From assembly GCF_015351405.1 (NCBI RefSeq), contig NZ_JADKMY010000001.1, positions 682,001 to 746,000 of the forward strand: 64,000 nucleotides of DNA. Reading direction: 5' to 3'. This DNA comes from Corynebacterium suicordis DSM 45110 (GTDB taxonomy: Bacteria > Actinomycetota > Actinomycetes > Mycobacteriales > Mycobacteriaceae). The notes beneath the pieces were generated by a model. It did no database searches and was not told where the DNA came from. It was given only the letters and a program-made list of their open reading frames with translations. The translations under genes and the position numbers were made by a program. Of the stretch, positions 37,376-47,021 are shown piece by piece. Position 1 is the first letter of the stretch. The number at the start of each line of letters is the position of its first letter.

Positions 37376-39025
37376 CTAGTCAGCGACCATCGGCTCCAGC
37401 GTGAGCTCGGGATGTTCCTTCTCCACGAACGCGAGCTTCCACTTGTCACCGAACAGGGCGATGAGCTCTCCATCGGTGCGGGTGAACACTTCCACGCCAC
37501 GCTGGCGGCCCAGCTGCACGGCCGATTCCGCGTCCGTCTTGCGGGCGACGGAATACGGGATCGGGTCGATGATGGTCTCCACGTTGTATTCCACCTCCAT
37601 GCGGGCCTGCATGACCTCGAACTGCATGGGGCCGACCGCTGCCATGACGGGGGAGGCATCGCCACGGATATCGTTGCGGAGAATCTGCACCACGCCCTCG
37701 GAATCCAGCTGCTCCAGCGCCTTGCGGAACTGCTTGTACTTGCCCAGGGATTTCGCGCGCAGGGTGCGGAAGTGCTCGGGGGCGAACTGCGGCATGGGCG
37801 GGAATTGCACCTTTTTACCAGCGTAAATGGTGTCGCCGGGAGCCAGAGAGCCAGCGTTCACCAGGCCCACGATATCGCCGGGGTAGGCGGCCTCAACGGT
37901 AGAACGGGTGCGGCCGAACACCGTCAGCGCGTACTTGGTGGAGAAGGTGCGGCCGGACTGGGCGTGCGTGACCTGCATGCCACGGCCGAACTCACCGGAG
38001 ACCACGCGCATGAATGCCAGGTGATCGCGGTGCTTGGTGTCCATGCCCGCCTGAACCTTGAACACGATGCCGGAGAAATCATCTTCCGTATCGCGGAATT
38101 CCTGGATGGCGGCACTTGCGCCACCGGCTGCTTCCAAGACTTTGGGATCGGATGAGCGACCCGCGGGGCTCGGCGCCAATGCCACCAGGGTGTCCAGGAT
38201 CTGGTGCACGCCGAAGTTCAGCATCGCCGAGGCGAAGATCATGGGGGAGGTGATGCACTGCTCGAAGAGCTCTTGATCGTGCTGCGCGCCATCCATGGTG
38301 AGCAGCTCTACCTCCTCGGCGGCGGTTGCCCAGGTGTCACCTTCACGCTCTTCTGCCTCCTCTGGGGAGTAGTTTTCCTCCGGCGCGATGGTGGAGCCAC
38401 CGGCCGTGCGGGTGAAGTGGATGTACTCTTCAGCCTCGCCCTCATCGTTGATGCGGGCGAGTCCGCGGAAGTCTCCCGCCTCACCAACCGGCCAGAACAG
38501 GGGAGTGGGCTGCAACTGGATCTCGTTGACAATCTCATCCACCAGCTCCAGCGGAGTACGGCCCGGACGGTCCCACTTGTTGACCACCGTGACGATGGGC
38601 AAACCACGCGCCTTACACACGCGGAACAGCTTGAGCGTCTGCGGCTCCAAGCCCTTCGCACCGTCGATGAGCATCACCGCAGCATCCACCGCGGACAGCA
38701 CACGGTAGGTATCTTCCGAGAAGTCCGCGTGACCCGGGGTATCCACCAGGTTGATCATGTACGGCTCGCCCTCGTGCCCCTCGGGCGCGTACTCGAACTG
38801 CAGCGCGGACGAAGCAATGGAGATACCGCGGTCCTTTTCCATCTCCATCCAGTCAGACACCGTGGCCTTGCGTCCCGCCTTGCCGTGGACCGCGCCGGCC
38901 TCGTTTATCACGTGCGCGTGCAGCGCAAGAGCCTCCGTCAGCGTGGACTTACCGGCATCGGGGTGAGCGATGACAGCAAAGGTACGGCGACGGCGCGATT
39001 CTTGGGCAACAGCAGGGGAATTCAT
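37376..39025 (-). CDS. prfC: Peptide chain release factor 3
   Basis: 549 residues. GTPase motifs: HPDAGKSTLTEAL (P-loop), GISIASSALQF (switch I), VDTPGHADFSEDTYR (G3) and NKWDRPGR (G4). Later RF3-specific parts include FRGLARINDEG and VGPMQFEVMQARMEVEYNVE. RF3 removes RF1/RF2 from ribosomes after termination. Its start has TAGGGT eight bases upstream and no ribosome site, so it may be leaderless. It ends near an MMPL gene and a copy of the dispersed repeat. Confidence 0.96.
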   Translation of the reverse strand: MNSPAVAQESRRRRTFAVIAHPDAGKSTLTEALALHAHVINEAGAVHGKAGRKATVSDWMEMEKDRGISIASSALQFEYAPEGHEGEPYMINLVDTPGHADFSEDTYRVLSAVDAAVMLIDGAKGLEPQTLKLFRVCKARGLPIVTVVNKWDRPGRTPLELVDEIVNEIQLQPTPLFWPVGEAGDFRGLARINDEGEAEEYIHFTRTAGGSTIAPEENYSPEEAEEREGDTWATAAEEVELLTMDGAQHDQELFEQCITSPMIFASAMLNFGVHQILDTLVALAPSPAGRSSDPKVLEAAGGASAAIQEFRDTEDDFSGIVFKVQAGMDTKHRDHLAFMRVVSGEFGRGMQVTHAQSGRTFSTKYALTVFGRTRSTVEAAYPGDIVGLVNAGSLAPGDTIYAGKKVQFPPMPQFAPEHFRTLRAKSLGKYKQFRKALEQLDSEGVVQILRNDIRGDASPVMAAVGPMQFEVMQARMEVEYNVETIIDPIPYSVARKTDAESAVQLGRQRGVEVFTRTDGELIALFGDKWKLAFVEKEHPELTLEPMVAD

Positions 39026-39033
39026 AGAACATA

Positions 39034-39039
39034 ACCCTA
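39034..39039 (-). promoter_or_regulatory. -10 box of a leaderless prfC transcript
   Basis: On the minus strand TAGGGT is eight bases upstream of the prfC ATG at 39025. Confidence 0.45.
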
Positions 39040-39060
39040 CTGGGCGCCCTAGCTGAAGAC

Positions 39061-39756
39061 CTAGTGAGGTCGCAGTGAGAACGTCTCCAGATGCAACGGG
39101 CTTCCCGCCACCACCATCAGGTCATTGGCGTTCAACGGAGTGGTCTCAAAATACGGCCGCCATTCGCATCCGGGAGACTTCACCGCCACGATGTGCACCT
39201 TCTTTTTCTTCCACAGCGCCTCGGAATCGATTGCTTTGCCCACCAGCTCCCGCGGCACGGAGAGCTTGATCATGCCGTAGTCTGAATCCACCTCGGCGAA
39301 CTCGTCAAAGCGCCCGCCCAACAGGTGCGCCACGCGGCGGCCCGTATCGCGCTCCGGGCGCAGCACGTGATGCACGCCCACCTGCTTGAGGATGCGGGCG
39401 TGGGCATCGGAATCCGCTTTGGCCCAAATATCGGGCACGCCAAATTCCACGATGTTGGAGGCAGTCAGGATGCTGGCTTCCAAGTCCGAGCCGATGCCAA
39501 TGACCACGCACTCGGCCTCGTCCACGCCCAGCTGTTTCAGCGCGTGCGGGTCCGTGGTGTCCGCCACTGCAAAGTCCGTGCACTCCGTGGTGTGCTCGCT
39601 GATCAGCTTCTCATCGTCATCGATGCCAAACACCTCCACGCCGTAGCTGGTCAGCTCCTTGGACAGCGCCAAGCCGAAGCGGCCCAAACCGATAACAGTG
39701 ACGGGACGCAGGGAAAACGGTTGGTTGTCCCTGGACAGTCCAAATAACTTAGCCAA
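39061..39756 (-). CDS. ktrA: Potassium uptake regulatory protein KtrA/TrkA (RCK domain)
   Basis: 231 residues from TTG 39756 (LAKLFGLSRD), chosen because GAAAGG sits seven bases upstream; the longer frame lies inside ktrB. The RCK_N Rossmann part shows VIGLGRFGLALSKELTSYGV (nucleotide loop), IDDDE, and IGSDLEASILTASNIVEFG. The RCK_C domain is at the end. It forms an octameric ring that gates the membrane subunit by ATP/ADP or c-di-AMP. Its start overlaps the end of ktrB by eight bases, indicating translational coupling. Confidence 0.93.
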   Translation of the reverse strand: MAKLFGLSRDNQPFSLRPVTVIGLGRFGLALSKELTSYGVEVFGIDDDEKLISEHTTECTDFAVADTTDPHALKQLGVDEAECVVIGIGSDLEASILTASNIVEFGVPDIWAKADSDAHARILKQVGVHHVLRPERDTGRRVAHLLGGRFDEFAEVDSDYGMIKLSVPRELVGKAIDSEALWKKKKVHIVAVKSPGCEWRPYFETTPLNANDLMVVAGSPLHLETFSLRPH

Positions 39757-41173
39757 TGAGGGGCCTTTCTTCTGGATAGTGGAAATGTCGAGTGGTTTTA
39801 CGCGCCGCCAGCGCGGCGACCATGGTGATAGGTCCAATGCGTCCCAAGTACATCAACACGCACAGGATGACTTGCGATGGCCCCGTCAGCGCGGCCGTGA
39901 TTCCCGTGGACAGGCCCACGGTGCCGAACGCGGAGACCACCTCGAAGGTCACGTGGTCTGCGTCGAGATGCGGATTGAGCACCCGCAACACCACGATGGA
40001 CAGCCACACCACCAGGGCTCCGGCGGCGGCCACGGTCATGGCCTGGCGGATGACGCTGTCTGGCACGTGGCGCTTGCTGACGATGACTTCTTTCTCGCCG
40101 CTGAACTCCGTCCACATGGCGTACAGCAGCACCACGATCGTGGTGATCTTGATGCCACCGGCCGTGCCCGCGCTGCCGCCGCCGACGAACATCAAACCCT
40201 CGGTGGCCAGGAGGCTGGTGTCTGATAGCTGCGAGTAGTCGATTGCATTGAAGCCGGCGGTGCGCGCGGTGACCGTGGCGAAAAGTGCGTTGAGGATCTT
40301 TTTCCCGACGCCAAACTCTTCAAAAGCCCCGTGCCATTCCACCGCCAAGTAGATGGCGAAGCCGGCGATGAGGAGCACGGCCGTGCCAATCAGCGTGATG
40401 CGCGAAGTGACAGACAAATGACCGACTGCGGTGGTGCTGCGCGAGTGCCGCATCCGCCAGCGGTGCCGTGCTCGGCGGACAATTTCCGCCAGCACGGAGT
40501 AGCCCAGGCCGCCCAGCACCACGGCGATCATGATTGGCGAGAGGATGAACCAATCGTCCTGGAAGTCGATCATGTTTGCCGAGCGAAGTGCGAAACCTGC
40601 GTTGTTGAACGCGGAAATGGAGTGGAACGTGCCAGACCACAGGGAATATGCCACGGGTAATTGGTATTCCGTGATGAACCGCCAAGCCAGGATGAGAGCC
40701 ATGACCGCTTCGGTGACCACGGTCAGCAAAACGGTGGCCAGAATTGTGCGCTTGGCGCCACCCATGCTGAACGGGCGACTCTCTGCTTGAGCTAAGCGGC
40801 GAGAGCGGATGGAAACCTTGCGCACCAGGAGCATGCCCGTCAGGGAGGCTAGGGTCATGATGCCCAGACCGCCGACCTGGATGAGTCCCAGGATCACGGC
40901 CTGCCCAAAAGGAGTCCAGAAGGTGGCGGTGTCCACCACCACCAGTCCGGTCAGGCATACCGCGGAGGTGGCGGTGAAGATTCCTTCGAGGGGAGGAACC
41001 GAGCCCTCGCCGCGAGTGGAAATGGGCAGGGAGAGAAGAACCGCACCTATAACGATCAATAGCAAAAACGAGCCTGCAGTTAATCGAGCTGCCTGCAAGC
41101 TGGGGGAGGCCGTGCGTTTTCGCCCCTTGGAGGCTGTCGACGGCGCTTGTTGAGAGTCTTTCTCTTCAATCAC
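39749..41173 (-). CDS. ktrB: Potassium transporter membrane subunit KtrB/TrkH
   Basis: 474 residues with the four-fold M-P-M layout. Selectivity filter Gly residues are seen in SAVCLTGLVVVDTATFW, SAFNNAGFALRS, ARTAGFNAIDYSQL and AFGTVGLSTGIT. The N-terminal 25 residues are polar. It imports K+ with Na+ or H+ and pairs with KtrA. The GTG start lies seven bases after TAATAT on the minus strand, so a leaderless transcript is likely. Confidence 0.94.
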   Translation of the reverse strand: MIEEKDSQQAPSTASKGRKRTASPSLQAARLTAGSFLLLIVIGAVLLSLPISTRGEGSVPPLEGIFTATSAVCLTGLVVVDTATFWTPFGQAVILGLIQVGGLGIMTLASLTGMLLVRKVSIRSRRLAQAESRPFSMGGAKRTILATVLLTVVTEAVMALILAWRFITEYQLPVAYSLWSGTFHSISAFNNAGFALRSANMIDFQDDWFILSPIMIAVVLGGLGYSVLAEIVRRARHRWRMRHSRSTTAVGHLSVTSRITLIGTAVLLIAGFAIYLAVEWHGAFEEFGVGKKILNALFATVTARTAGFNAIDYSQLSDTSLLATEGLMFVGGGSAGTAGGIKITTIVVLLYAMWTEFSGEKEVIVSKRHVPDSVIRQAMTVAAAGALVVWLSIVVLRVLNPHLDADHVTFEVVSAFGTVGLSTGITAALTGPSQVILCVLMYLGRIGPITMVAALAARKTTRHFHYPEERPLIG

Positions 41174-41180
41174 CCACGAA

Positions 41181-41186
41181 ATATTA
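41181..41186 (-). promoter_or_regulatory. -10 box of a leaderless ktrB-ktrA transcript
   Basis: TAATAT on the minus strand, seven bases before the ktrB GTG at 41173. Confidence 0.5.
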
Positions 41187-41221
41187 CTCCCTCTGGGGAC
41201 AAGGGGGAAGTGTTCGCGCTC

Positions 41222-41893
41222 CTATTTGCGGGAGTGGATCTTCTGCTGGGCCGCGGCTAGGCCGTTGTTCACGATCTCCGTGACTGCATCCGCTGCTACA
41301 TCGATCATGGAATCCAGCTCTGGACCTGCCTCGATGGGGCCGAGAACGTGATCAATGACAGTCACGCCTTGCGGAGGACGGGAGATACCCATGCGCACAC
41401 GCACATAGTCCCGAGATCCCATGTACTCGGTGGTGGATTTCAGTCCGTTGTGTCCGTTTTCATTGCCGCCCTGTTTGACACGCACCTTGCCTAGAGGGAG
41501 GTCGAGCTCGTCATGCACCACGATCACTTGATCCAAGCTAATGCTGTAGTGCTCCGCGATGTCTTTGACCGCGATGCCAGACTCATTCATGAACGTGGTG
41601 GAGCGCACCAGCAGAACCGGCTTTCCCGCGAGCTCCGTTGCCGCCGCGTGGGCGTGCAAACCCTTAAGCGGAGCCAGGTGGGAACCCGTGCGAACCAGCA
41701 GTGCATCGATAGCCATGTAGCCCACGTTGTGTGGCGTGGCCTCGTACTCCGCGCCGGGATTACCTAAGCCGATGACCAGCCATGGAGTCACTCCTGCGGG
41801 GAAAGTAGGCATGGCATTCGCAGACTCGGAAGCCGGAGTAGAAGTAGAACCAGCGCCGAAAATGCGGGAGATGAAATCCTTGAGTGTAGCCAC
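41222..41893 (-). CDS. pth: Peptidyl-tRNA hydrolase, first of two paralogues
   Basis: 223 residues. The Pth core begins PWLVIGLGNPGAEYEATPHN, with Asn and catalytic His (PHNVGY), then STTFMNESG, VVHDELDLPLGKVR and GGNENGHNGLKS. All active residues are present. The first 35 residues are an extra Ser/Thr/Ala-rich extension that the second copy lacks. It releases peptides from peptidyl-tRNA that drops off ribosomes. It lies 51 bases downstream of the second pth gene. Confidence 0.94.
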   Translation of the reverse strand: MATLKDFISRIFGAGSTSTPASESANAMPTFPAGVTPWLVIGLGNPGAEYEATPHNVGYMAIDALLVRTGSHLAPLKGLHAHAAATELAGKPVLLVRSTTFMNESGIAVKDIAEHYSISLDQVIVVHDELDLPLGKVRVKQGGNENGHNGLKSTTEYMGSRDYVRVRMGISRPPQGVTVIDHVLGPIEAGPELDSMIDVAADAVTEIVNNGLAAAQQKIHSRK

Positions 41894-41944
41894 GAGCTCT
41901 AGTGTGGCACAGGCCTGCTTCGCCCAGGAAAAGGCAAGCGTGTT

Positions 41945-42511
41945 TTAGGACTGGATGAGCTGTTCTGCGGCGTCGCTTGCGTCGGCACAAAGAATCGCAA
42001 CATCCGCGGCGGCCGAGGAGGCAAACGGCTTGAGGACGTAGGCGGCCGGATCCATGCGGCCAGGTGGGCGGCCGATTCCGCAGGACAAACGGTAGTAGTC
42101 CTTGGTGCCCAGGGCCTTGGTGATGGACTTCAGGCCGTTGTGTCCCTTGTCCCCGCCACCACTTTTCAGTCGCACCTGGCCGGGGTCTAGCTCGAGCTCA
42201 TCGTGGGCAACGATAATGTGCTCGGCTGGAACCTTGAAGAAATCCGCGAGTGCCCTAACCGGGCCGCCAGAGACATTCATATACGTGCGCGGGGTGGCGA
42301 GGATGACCTTGGCACCACCCAGTGAGAACTCGGCGATGTTGGCGTTTGAACGCTTGTGCGCGCTGAGGTTCGGCGTGGGTACCTGACGGCTGGCGAGCTC
42401 TTCAATCACCATCACGCCCAGGTTGTGGCGGGTAAAGGCGTACTTCGGGCCGGGGTTGCCGAGTCCCACGACGAGCCACGGGGAACGCTGTACTGTATCC
42501 ACGCCTGCCAT
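41945..42511 (-). CDS. pth: Peptidyl-tRNA hydrolase, second paralogue
   Basis: 188 residues, usual Pth length. PWLVVGLGNPGPKYAFTRHN gives the N-terminal loop and catalytic His, followed by PRTYMNVSGGPVRAL, VAHDELELDPGQVRLKSGG and GHNGLKSITKALG. Complete active site, so both copies should work. Tandem pth genes after rplY are usual in corynebacteria. It starts downstream of the rplY terminator at 42547-42593, so it needs its own promoter. Confidence 0.95.
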   Translation of the reverse strand: MAGVDTVQRSPWLVVGLGNPGPKYAFTRHNLGVMVIEELASRQVPTPNLSAHKRSNANIAEFSLGGAKVILATPRTYMNVSGGPVRALADFFKVPAEHIIVAHDELELDPGQVRLKSGGGDKGHNGLKSITKALGTKDYYRLSCGIGRPPGRMDPAAYVLKPFASSAAADVAILCADASDAAEQLIQS

Positions 42512-42546
42512 TGTCCCACACGGTGGGGACAGAACCGTAGATACAG

Positions 42547-42593
42547 AAAAACGGCGGGCAAGCCAGGATCTTTGTCCTCAACTTACCCGCCGT
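42547..42593 (-). terminator. Intrinsic terminator of rplY
   Basis: On the minus strand ACGGCGGGTAAG pairs with CTTGCCCGCCGT (plus 42582-42593 and 42551-42562), an inner AGGA/TCCT extends it, and TTTT follows (42547-42550). Confidence 0.9.
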
Positions 42594-42609
42594 GACGACG
42601 GAGAGAGAC

Positions 42610-43296
42610 TTACTCGTCGCCCTCGGCGTTGCCACGTGGGGAGTTCTCAGGCTCGTCAGCGGAGCCGTCGGCAGCGTCGCCGTCGTTCTCAGCCTCAGGT
42701 TCGGTGGTGTCATCCTCGCCCTCTTCGCCTGGCTCAGGAAGCTCTTCTTCCTCAGGCTCAACGATGTTGATGACCAAGGTCTCTGGCTCGGAAACCAGCT
42801 CACAGTTTGCAGGCATCTGGATGTCTGCAGCGGTGACCTGGGTGCCGATCTCCAGGCCTTCAACGTCGATGGAGATCTCTTCTGGGATGTTCAGAACGTC
42901 AGCCAGGACGGTCAGAACGTCAGCGTCCTGGGTGATCAGGGCGCCAGGAGCGGCCTCACCGGTGTTGACGACTGGGATGTCAACCTCAACCTTTTCGCCG
43001 CGCTTCACGTTCTGCAGGTCAGCGTGGTCAACGTCCAGGGTCAGGATGTTCTGATCCACGGCCTTAACCATGACCAGGTGGCGCTCGCCTTCGAGATCCA
43101 GCTCGATAACGGCGTTGGTGCCCTCGTTACGCAGGATTGCGTGGAACTCGAGGATGTCCACGTGTGCGTGCAGTGGGGCCAAGTCCAAGCCGTAGACAAC
43201 CACGGGAACGCGGAAATCGCGACGCAGACGGCGGGCAGCGCCCTTGCCGAACTCGTTACGTGGCTGTGCTGCGAGAACAGTTTGCTTGTTAGCCAT
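42610..43296 (-). CDS. rplY: 50S ribosomal protein L25/general stress protein Ctc
   Basis: 228 residues. The N-terminal 95 residues match the L25 5S-rRNA-binding domain (RNEFGKGAARRLRRDFRVPV and HAILRNEGTNAVIEL). The TL5/Ctc C-terminal beta domain follows to about residue 185. The end is a very acidic Glu/Asp/Pro tail of about 45 residues (EPEEEELPEPGEEGEDD). SD TAGGAG. It stabilises 5S rRNA in the large subunit. Hairpins lie in the upstream region. Confidence 0.95.
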   Translation of the reverse strand: MANKQTVLAAQPRNEFGKGAARRLRRDFRVPVVVYGLDLAPLHAHVDILEFHAILRNEGTNAVIELDLEGERHLVMVKAVDQNILTLDVDHADLQNVKRGEKVEVDIPVVNTGEAAPGALITQDADVLTVLADVLNIPEEISIDVEGLEIGTQVTAADIQMPANCELVSEPETLVINIVEPEEEELPEPGEEGEDDTTEPEAENDGDAADGSADEPENSPRGNAEGDE

Positions 43297-43373
43297 GTGT
43301 CACTCCTAGAAATATTGTGTGAGCTGGGATTCCAGCTGCGGATCGTGTTTTAAGAATCGCGTGAATCGCGGCA

Positions 43374-43401
43374 TAAAAAACGCCGCGACTCCTCGCGGCG
43401 T
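43374..43401 (-). terminator. Second hairpin upstream of rplY
   Basis: CGCCGCGA (43381-43388) pairs with TCGCGGCG (43393-43400), loop of four. On the minus strand it is followed by TTTTTT (from 43375-43380). Either a back-up terminator or an attenuator of rplY. Confidence 0.75.
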
Positions 43402-43535
43402 AAAACCTCCCGCAGCACACAAGCAGTGGCTGGGAGTGGGGTTCGCGCCGATAACGGCCAGTTCCATGTGAGACACGGTTCCAGCCCTCGCCGAGAGATT
43501 CAGTCCCTTACCTTAGCATCGCGGTGGCTATTCGA

Positions 43536-43578
43536 AAAATGCCCCGCCTGCAGCCACTTCTGGGCTGTTTGGCGGGGC
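43536..43578 (-). terminator. Terminator after prsA
   Basis: GCCCCGCC (43541-43548) pairs with GGCGGGGC (43571-43578); inner CAGCC/GGCTG adds five pairs. On the minus strand ATTTTT follows. Confidence 0.85.
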
Positions 43579-43654
43579 TATGGCGCTGGCTCAGATGAGC
43601 GAGCTGCGATTGCTCGAGCTGCGACTGTCTGAAGAAGGACTACTCGAACAGGAA

Positions 43655-44626
43655 CTACTCGAACAGGGTGGTGACTGAGCCGTTCTCGAAGATCTCGTGA
43701 ATGGTCTTGGCAACCAGTGGAGCAATGGAGAGCACCGTGAGGTTTTCCCAGCCCTCGGTGTTCTGCGGCAGAGTGTCCGTGGTGATGATCTCGCGCGCAC
43801 CACAGGAGCTCAAGCGCTCACGGGCAGGTCCGGAGAACACACCATGGGTGGTGGCAATGATCACGTCACCAGCGCCAGCTTCGCGCAGCACGCCCACAGC
43901 ACCGGCGATGGTTCCACCGGTATCGATCATGTCGTCCAGCAGCACACAAGTGCGACCCTTGACATCGCCAACCACGCGGTTAGCGGTGACCTTGTTGGCC
44001 ACATCAATATCGCGGGTCTTGTGGATGAACGCCAATGGGGCATCGCCCAGCACGTTTGCCCACTTCTCGGCTACCTTGACTCGACCGGAGTCAGGGGAGA
44101 CCACGCAGATGTTGTCCAGGTTGTAGTTCTTCTGGATGTAATCGGTGAGGATCGGCATCGCGTGCATGTGATCAACTGGGCCGTCGAAGAAGCCCTGGAT
44201 CTGATCGGTGTGCAGGTCCACGGAGACGATGCGATCCGCACCAGCGGTCTTCAGCAGGTCAGCGATCAAGCGAGCGGAGATGGGCTCGCGTCCGCGGTGC
44301 TTCTTGTCCTGACGTGCATAAGGGTAGAAAGGCAGGATTGCGGTGATGCGCTTGGCGGATCCGCGCTTGAGCGCATCAATCATGATGAGCTGTTCCATGA
44401 GCCAGTTGTTCAGTGGCAATGGGTGGGCCTGGAGCACGAAGGCATCGGAGCCGCGGACGGATTCATCGAAGCGGATGAAGATCTCACCGTTGGCGAAATC
44501 TCGGGCGGTGGTGGGGGTCAGTTCAACTCCCAGCTCGCGAGCCACTGCTTCACCCAGTTCTGGATGAGCGCGACCACTAAAGAGCATCAAGTTTTTTTGA
44601 TTGTCGATCCAATTGGTGGTGGACAA
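43655..44626 (-). CDS. prsA: Ribose-phosphate pyrophosphokinase
   Basis: 323 residues. MLFSGRAHPELGEAVAREL begins the fold; FRF-type loop appears as DSVRGSDAFVLQAH, then ILPFYPYARQDKKHRGREPI (catalytic flexible loop), VDLHTDQIQGFFDGPVDHMH (metal/ribose site) and CVLLDDMIDTGGTI (PRPP loop). Makes PRPP from ribose-5-phosphate and ATP for nucleotides, His, Trp and, in this order, decaprenylphosphoryl-arabinose for the wall. GGAAGGG upstream of the ATG. Runs with glmU upstream, a conserved glmU-prsA pair. Confidence 0.97.
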   Translation of the reverse strand: MSTTNWIDNQKNLMLFSGRAHPELGEAVARELGVELTPTTARDFANGEIFIRFDESVRGSDAFVLQAHPLPLNNWLMEQLIMIDALKRGSAKRITAILPFYPYARQDKKHRGREPISARLIADLLKTAGADRIVSVDLHTDQIQGFFDGPVDHMHAMPILTDYIQKNYNLDNICVVSPDSGRVKVAEKWANVLGDAPLAFIHKTRDIDVANKVTANRVVGDVKGRTCVLLDDMIDTGGTIAGAVGVLREAGAGDVIIATTHGVFSGPARERLSSCGAREIITTDTLPQNTEGWENLTVLSIAPLVAKTIHEIFENGSVTTLFE

Positions 44627-44720
44627 GTGTCAGCCCTTCCAGACTTTGCGATGAATACCTCTTAGCGCCCCCAACGATAGTTGTGTTGGAAACGATGGAC
44701 AAATACTCGCCCGGTGGTTC

Positions 44721-46235
44721 TTAGCCCTTGTTAATGTTCTGATCCGCGGTGCGCTCTTCCCCGGCCACTGGTGCGGAGGTGGGGGAGCCACCATTAGCGA
44801 TCCGCTGGCTTGCAGCTTCGGCAGCTTCAGCGGCGGCTGTGCCGGGGCGCTTGCGCGCAACCCAACCCTCGATATTGCGCTGGTGACCTTCACGAATGGC
44901 CAGTGCACCGGGGGCGACATCGTCCTTGATCACAGTGCCCGCTCCCGAGTATGCGCCATCGCCGACGGTCACTGGGGCAATGAACATGGTGTCTGAACCC
45001 GTGCGCACGTGGGAACCGATGGTGGTGTGGTGCTTGTTCACCCCGTCGTAGTTCACGAACACTGAGGAGGCGCCGATGTTGGAGCACTCGCCGATGGTGG
45101 CATCTCCCACATAGGTCAGATGTGGCACCTTAGATCCGCGGCCGATGGTGGCGTTCTTGGTCTCCACGAATCCTCCGAGCTTGCCATCTTCAGCCAGGTG
45201 CGTGCCTGGGCGGAGGTAAGTGAAAGGCCCGACGCTGGCGTTCTTACCGATAAAAGAATCGATGCCGTGCGTGCGAACCACCGTGGCACCTTCGCCAACA
45301 GTGACGTTTTCCAGGGTGCTATCCGGCCCGACGCAAGCACGATCGGCAATCCGGGTATGGCCCTTGAGCTGCACGCCAGGCAGGATGGTGACATCCTGGC
45401 CGATGGTCACATCAGAATCGATCATCGTGGTGTGCGGATCCACGATGGTTGCGCCCCCTCGCATTGCCGCCTCCAGATTGCGGTGGTTCAACGCAGCACC
45501 CGCGGCGGCGAGTTGTACGCGGTCATTCACACCAGCTAGTTCGTTGGCATCAGAGGCGATGAAGGCACGCACTGGGTGGCCTTCGGTACGCGCGATTCCC
45601 AATACATCCGTGAGGTACAGCTCACCTTGCGCATTATCGGTGTTCAGCTGGCTGAGAGCGGAACGGAGATTGTGGGCGTCGAAAGCAAAAACACCAGAGT
45701 TCACTTCGGTGATGAGGCGCTGCTCGGCGGTCGCGTCCTTCTCCTCGACGATGCCCGTGACGTCCCCATCTACCGCGCGAATGATGCGACCGTAACCGGT
45801 GGGGTTTTCCTGGCGGACGGAGAGCACGGTGACCGCGGTGGGTACCTCGGTGTGAGCTTTGTGCAGGTTGGCTAGCGTTTCTGCCTGCAGGAGGGGAACG
45901 TCTGCATTGGTGACGATGACCGTGCCCTCGAAGCCTTCGAGTGCGGGGAGCGCACACTGCACGGCATGTCCGGTGCCGTTCTGCTCGGCCTGCACGGCCT
46001 TATCGATATCGCGACCCAGCTCCTTAGCCACCTCATCAACTGCTGGTGCTACCTGTTCGCGCCCATGACCCACCACAGCGACGATCCGTTCCGGGTTGAT
46101 ACCAGCCGCGGCGTGGAGAGAGTGCGACAAAAGCGTGCGCCCGCCGATCGCATGCAGGGTCTTCTGCGTGGCTGACTTCATGCGGGTTCCGGCACCGGCG
46201 GCCAGGACAACGACGGCTACGGGGGAAGTAGTCAT
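44721..46235 (-). CDS. glmU: Bifunctional GlcN-1-P acetyltransferase / GlcNAc-1-P uridylyltransferase
   Basis: 504 residues from ATG 46235, supported by AAAGGA upstream; the frame to 46388 lacks a site. The uridylyltransferase half starts [20 protein letters not shown] and has [13 protein letters not shown]. The left-handed beta-helix half follows ([39 protein letters not shown]). The end is an Ala/Glu-rich tail. It makes UDP-GlcNAc for peptidoglycan. A TCGACGCC repeat lies within it at 45675 (reverse), coding VFAFDAHN. Confidence 0.96.
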   Translation of the reverse strand: MTTSPVAVVVLAAGAGTRMKSATQKTLHAIGGRTLLSHSLHAAAGINPERIVAVVGHGREQVAPAVDEVAKELGRDIDKAVQAEQNGTGHAVQCALPALEGFEGTVIVTNADVPLLQAETLANLHKAHTEVPTAVTVLSVRQENPTGYGRIIRAVDGDVTGIVEEKDATAEQRLITEVNSGVFAFDAHNLRSALSQLNTDNAQGELYLTDVLGIARTEGHPVRAFIASDANELAGVNDRVQLAAAGAALNHRNLEAAMRGGATIVDPHTTMIDSDVTIGQDVTILPGVQLKGHTRIADRACVGPDSTLENVTVGEGATVVRTHGIDSFIGKNASVGPFTYLRPGTHLAEDGKLGGFVETKNATIGRGSKVPHLTYVGDATIGECSNIGASSVFVNYDGVNKHHTTIGSHVRTGSDTMFIAPVTVGDGAYSGAGTVIKDDVAPGALAIREGHQRNIEGWVARKRPGTAAAEAAEAASQRIANGGSPTSAPVAGEERTADQNINKG

Positions 46236-46434
46236 GGAGAGCAAGTCCTTTGTGATCGCCGAGAGACGCGATCCGTGGTTGGGGCAAATGTATTGCCACC
46301 ACTCTAACGGGTGGGCGGGACAGGTTGGGGATGCTGCTGGGTTCTCAGCTGTCCCTTTGTTTCCGGCTCTTGACCCCGCAACTGGCACTCATCAAACGCC
46401 TAGCTTGATCTCAGTTTTGTATTGCGTGACCTAA

Positions 46435-46890
46435 TTAACCGACCTTGTCACAGGCCACTCCATCGCCATCGCGATCCAAATTAGTGCTGTAGCCAGGGGA
46501 ACCAGTGGTCATGTGTGAATAACCGGCAGCTAGAGCTTCCTTACAGCTGGAAAATTTCATGTCTGGGGCCGCAGGCGCTGGAGCGGGCTCATAAGCGGGA
46601 GCAGGCGCTGGCGCAGGCTCTGGTGCGGGCGCGGGAGCGAAGAAGTTCTGCGGCGCGTTTTCTACAGGTGCTGGTTCTTCGGCGGGAGGAGGAGTGGAGG
46701 GCGCTGGCTCTGGGCTGGAAGAGGTTGGAGTTGCGGAAGAAGAGGTCGGGGTCGAGGAAGTGCTCGTTGCCGTAGTGGTGGCGGTGACAGTCTGCGTCAC
46801 TGAGGTTTCTTCTTCAGCAGGGGCGCTACAGGCGGAAATTCCACACACCGAAACGGCAGCGAGAACTAACAGGGATTTGCGGGGGTTCAT
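46435..46890 (-). CDS. Lipoprotein with C-terminal excalibur domain
   Basis: 151 residues. The signal peptide ends in a lipobox (GISAC, Cys about 21). A Thr/Ser-rich then Pro/Ala/Glu-rich linker follows (PAPEPAPAPAPAYEPAPAPA), a likely target for O-mannosylation by Pmt. The C-terminal excalibur motif is complete: FSSCKEALAAGY, then LDRDGDGVACDK, a Ca-binding loop DxDxDGxxC with paired cysteines. Probably a wall-facing protein; function unknown. Confidence 0.87.
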   Translation of the reverse strand: MNPRKSLLVLAAVSVCGISACSAPAEEETSVTQTVTATTTATSTSSTPTSSSATPTSSSPEPAPSTPPPAEEPAPVENAPQNFFAPAPAPEPAPAPAPAYEPAPAPAAPDMKFSSCKEALAAGYSHMTTGSPGYSTNLDRDGDGVACDKVG

Positions 46891-47021
46891 GTGTGTGAGA
46901 CTTTCTTCGAGCGCCCTAAGCGCGTTTCACTGCGAGTGCAGGTTATTGACCAGAGTGAGTCTAACGACTGCGCTATGCAGGGGCAGTGTAAATCGAAAAT
47001 CTCGCGGAAACACGGAGAGTG

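Larger units (their letters stand above)
43297..43654 (-). promoter_or_regulatory. Intergenic region between prsA and rplY with two hairpins
   Basis: 358 bases with no gene. It holds two terminator-like hairpins, both with T-runs on the minus strand (43536-43578 and 43374-43401). The 135 bases between them contain no ORF. The second hairpin lies 78 bases before the rplY start, so it may terminate a short leader RNA upstream of rplY rather than prsA readthrough. Confidence 0.5.
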
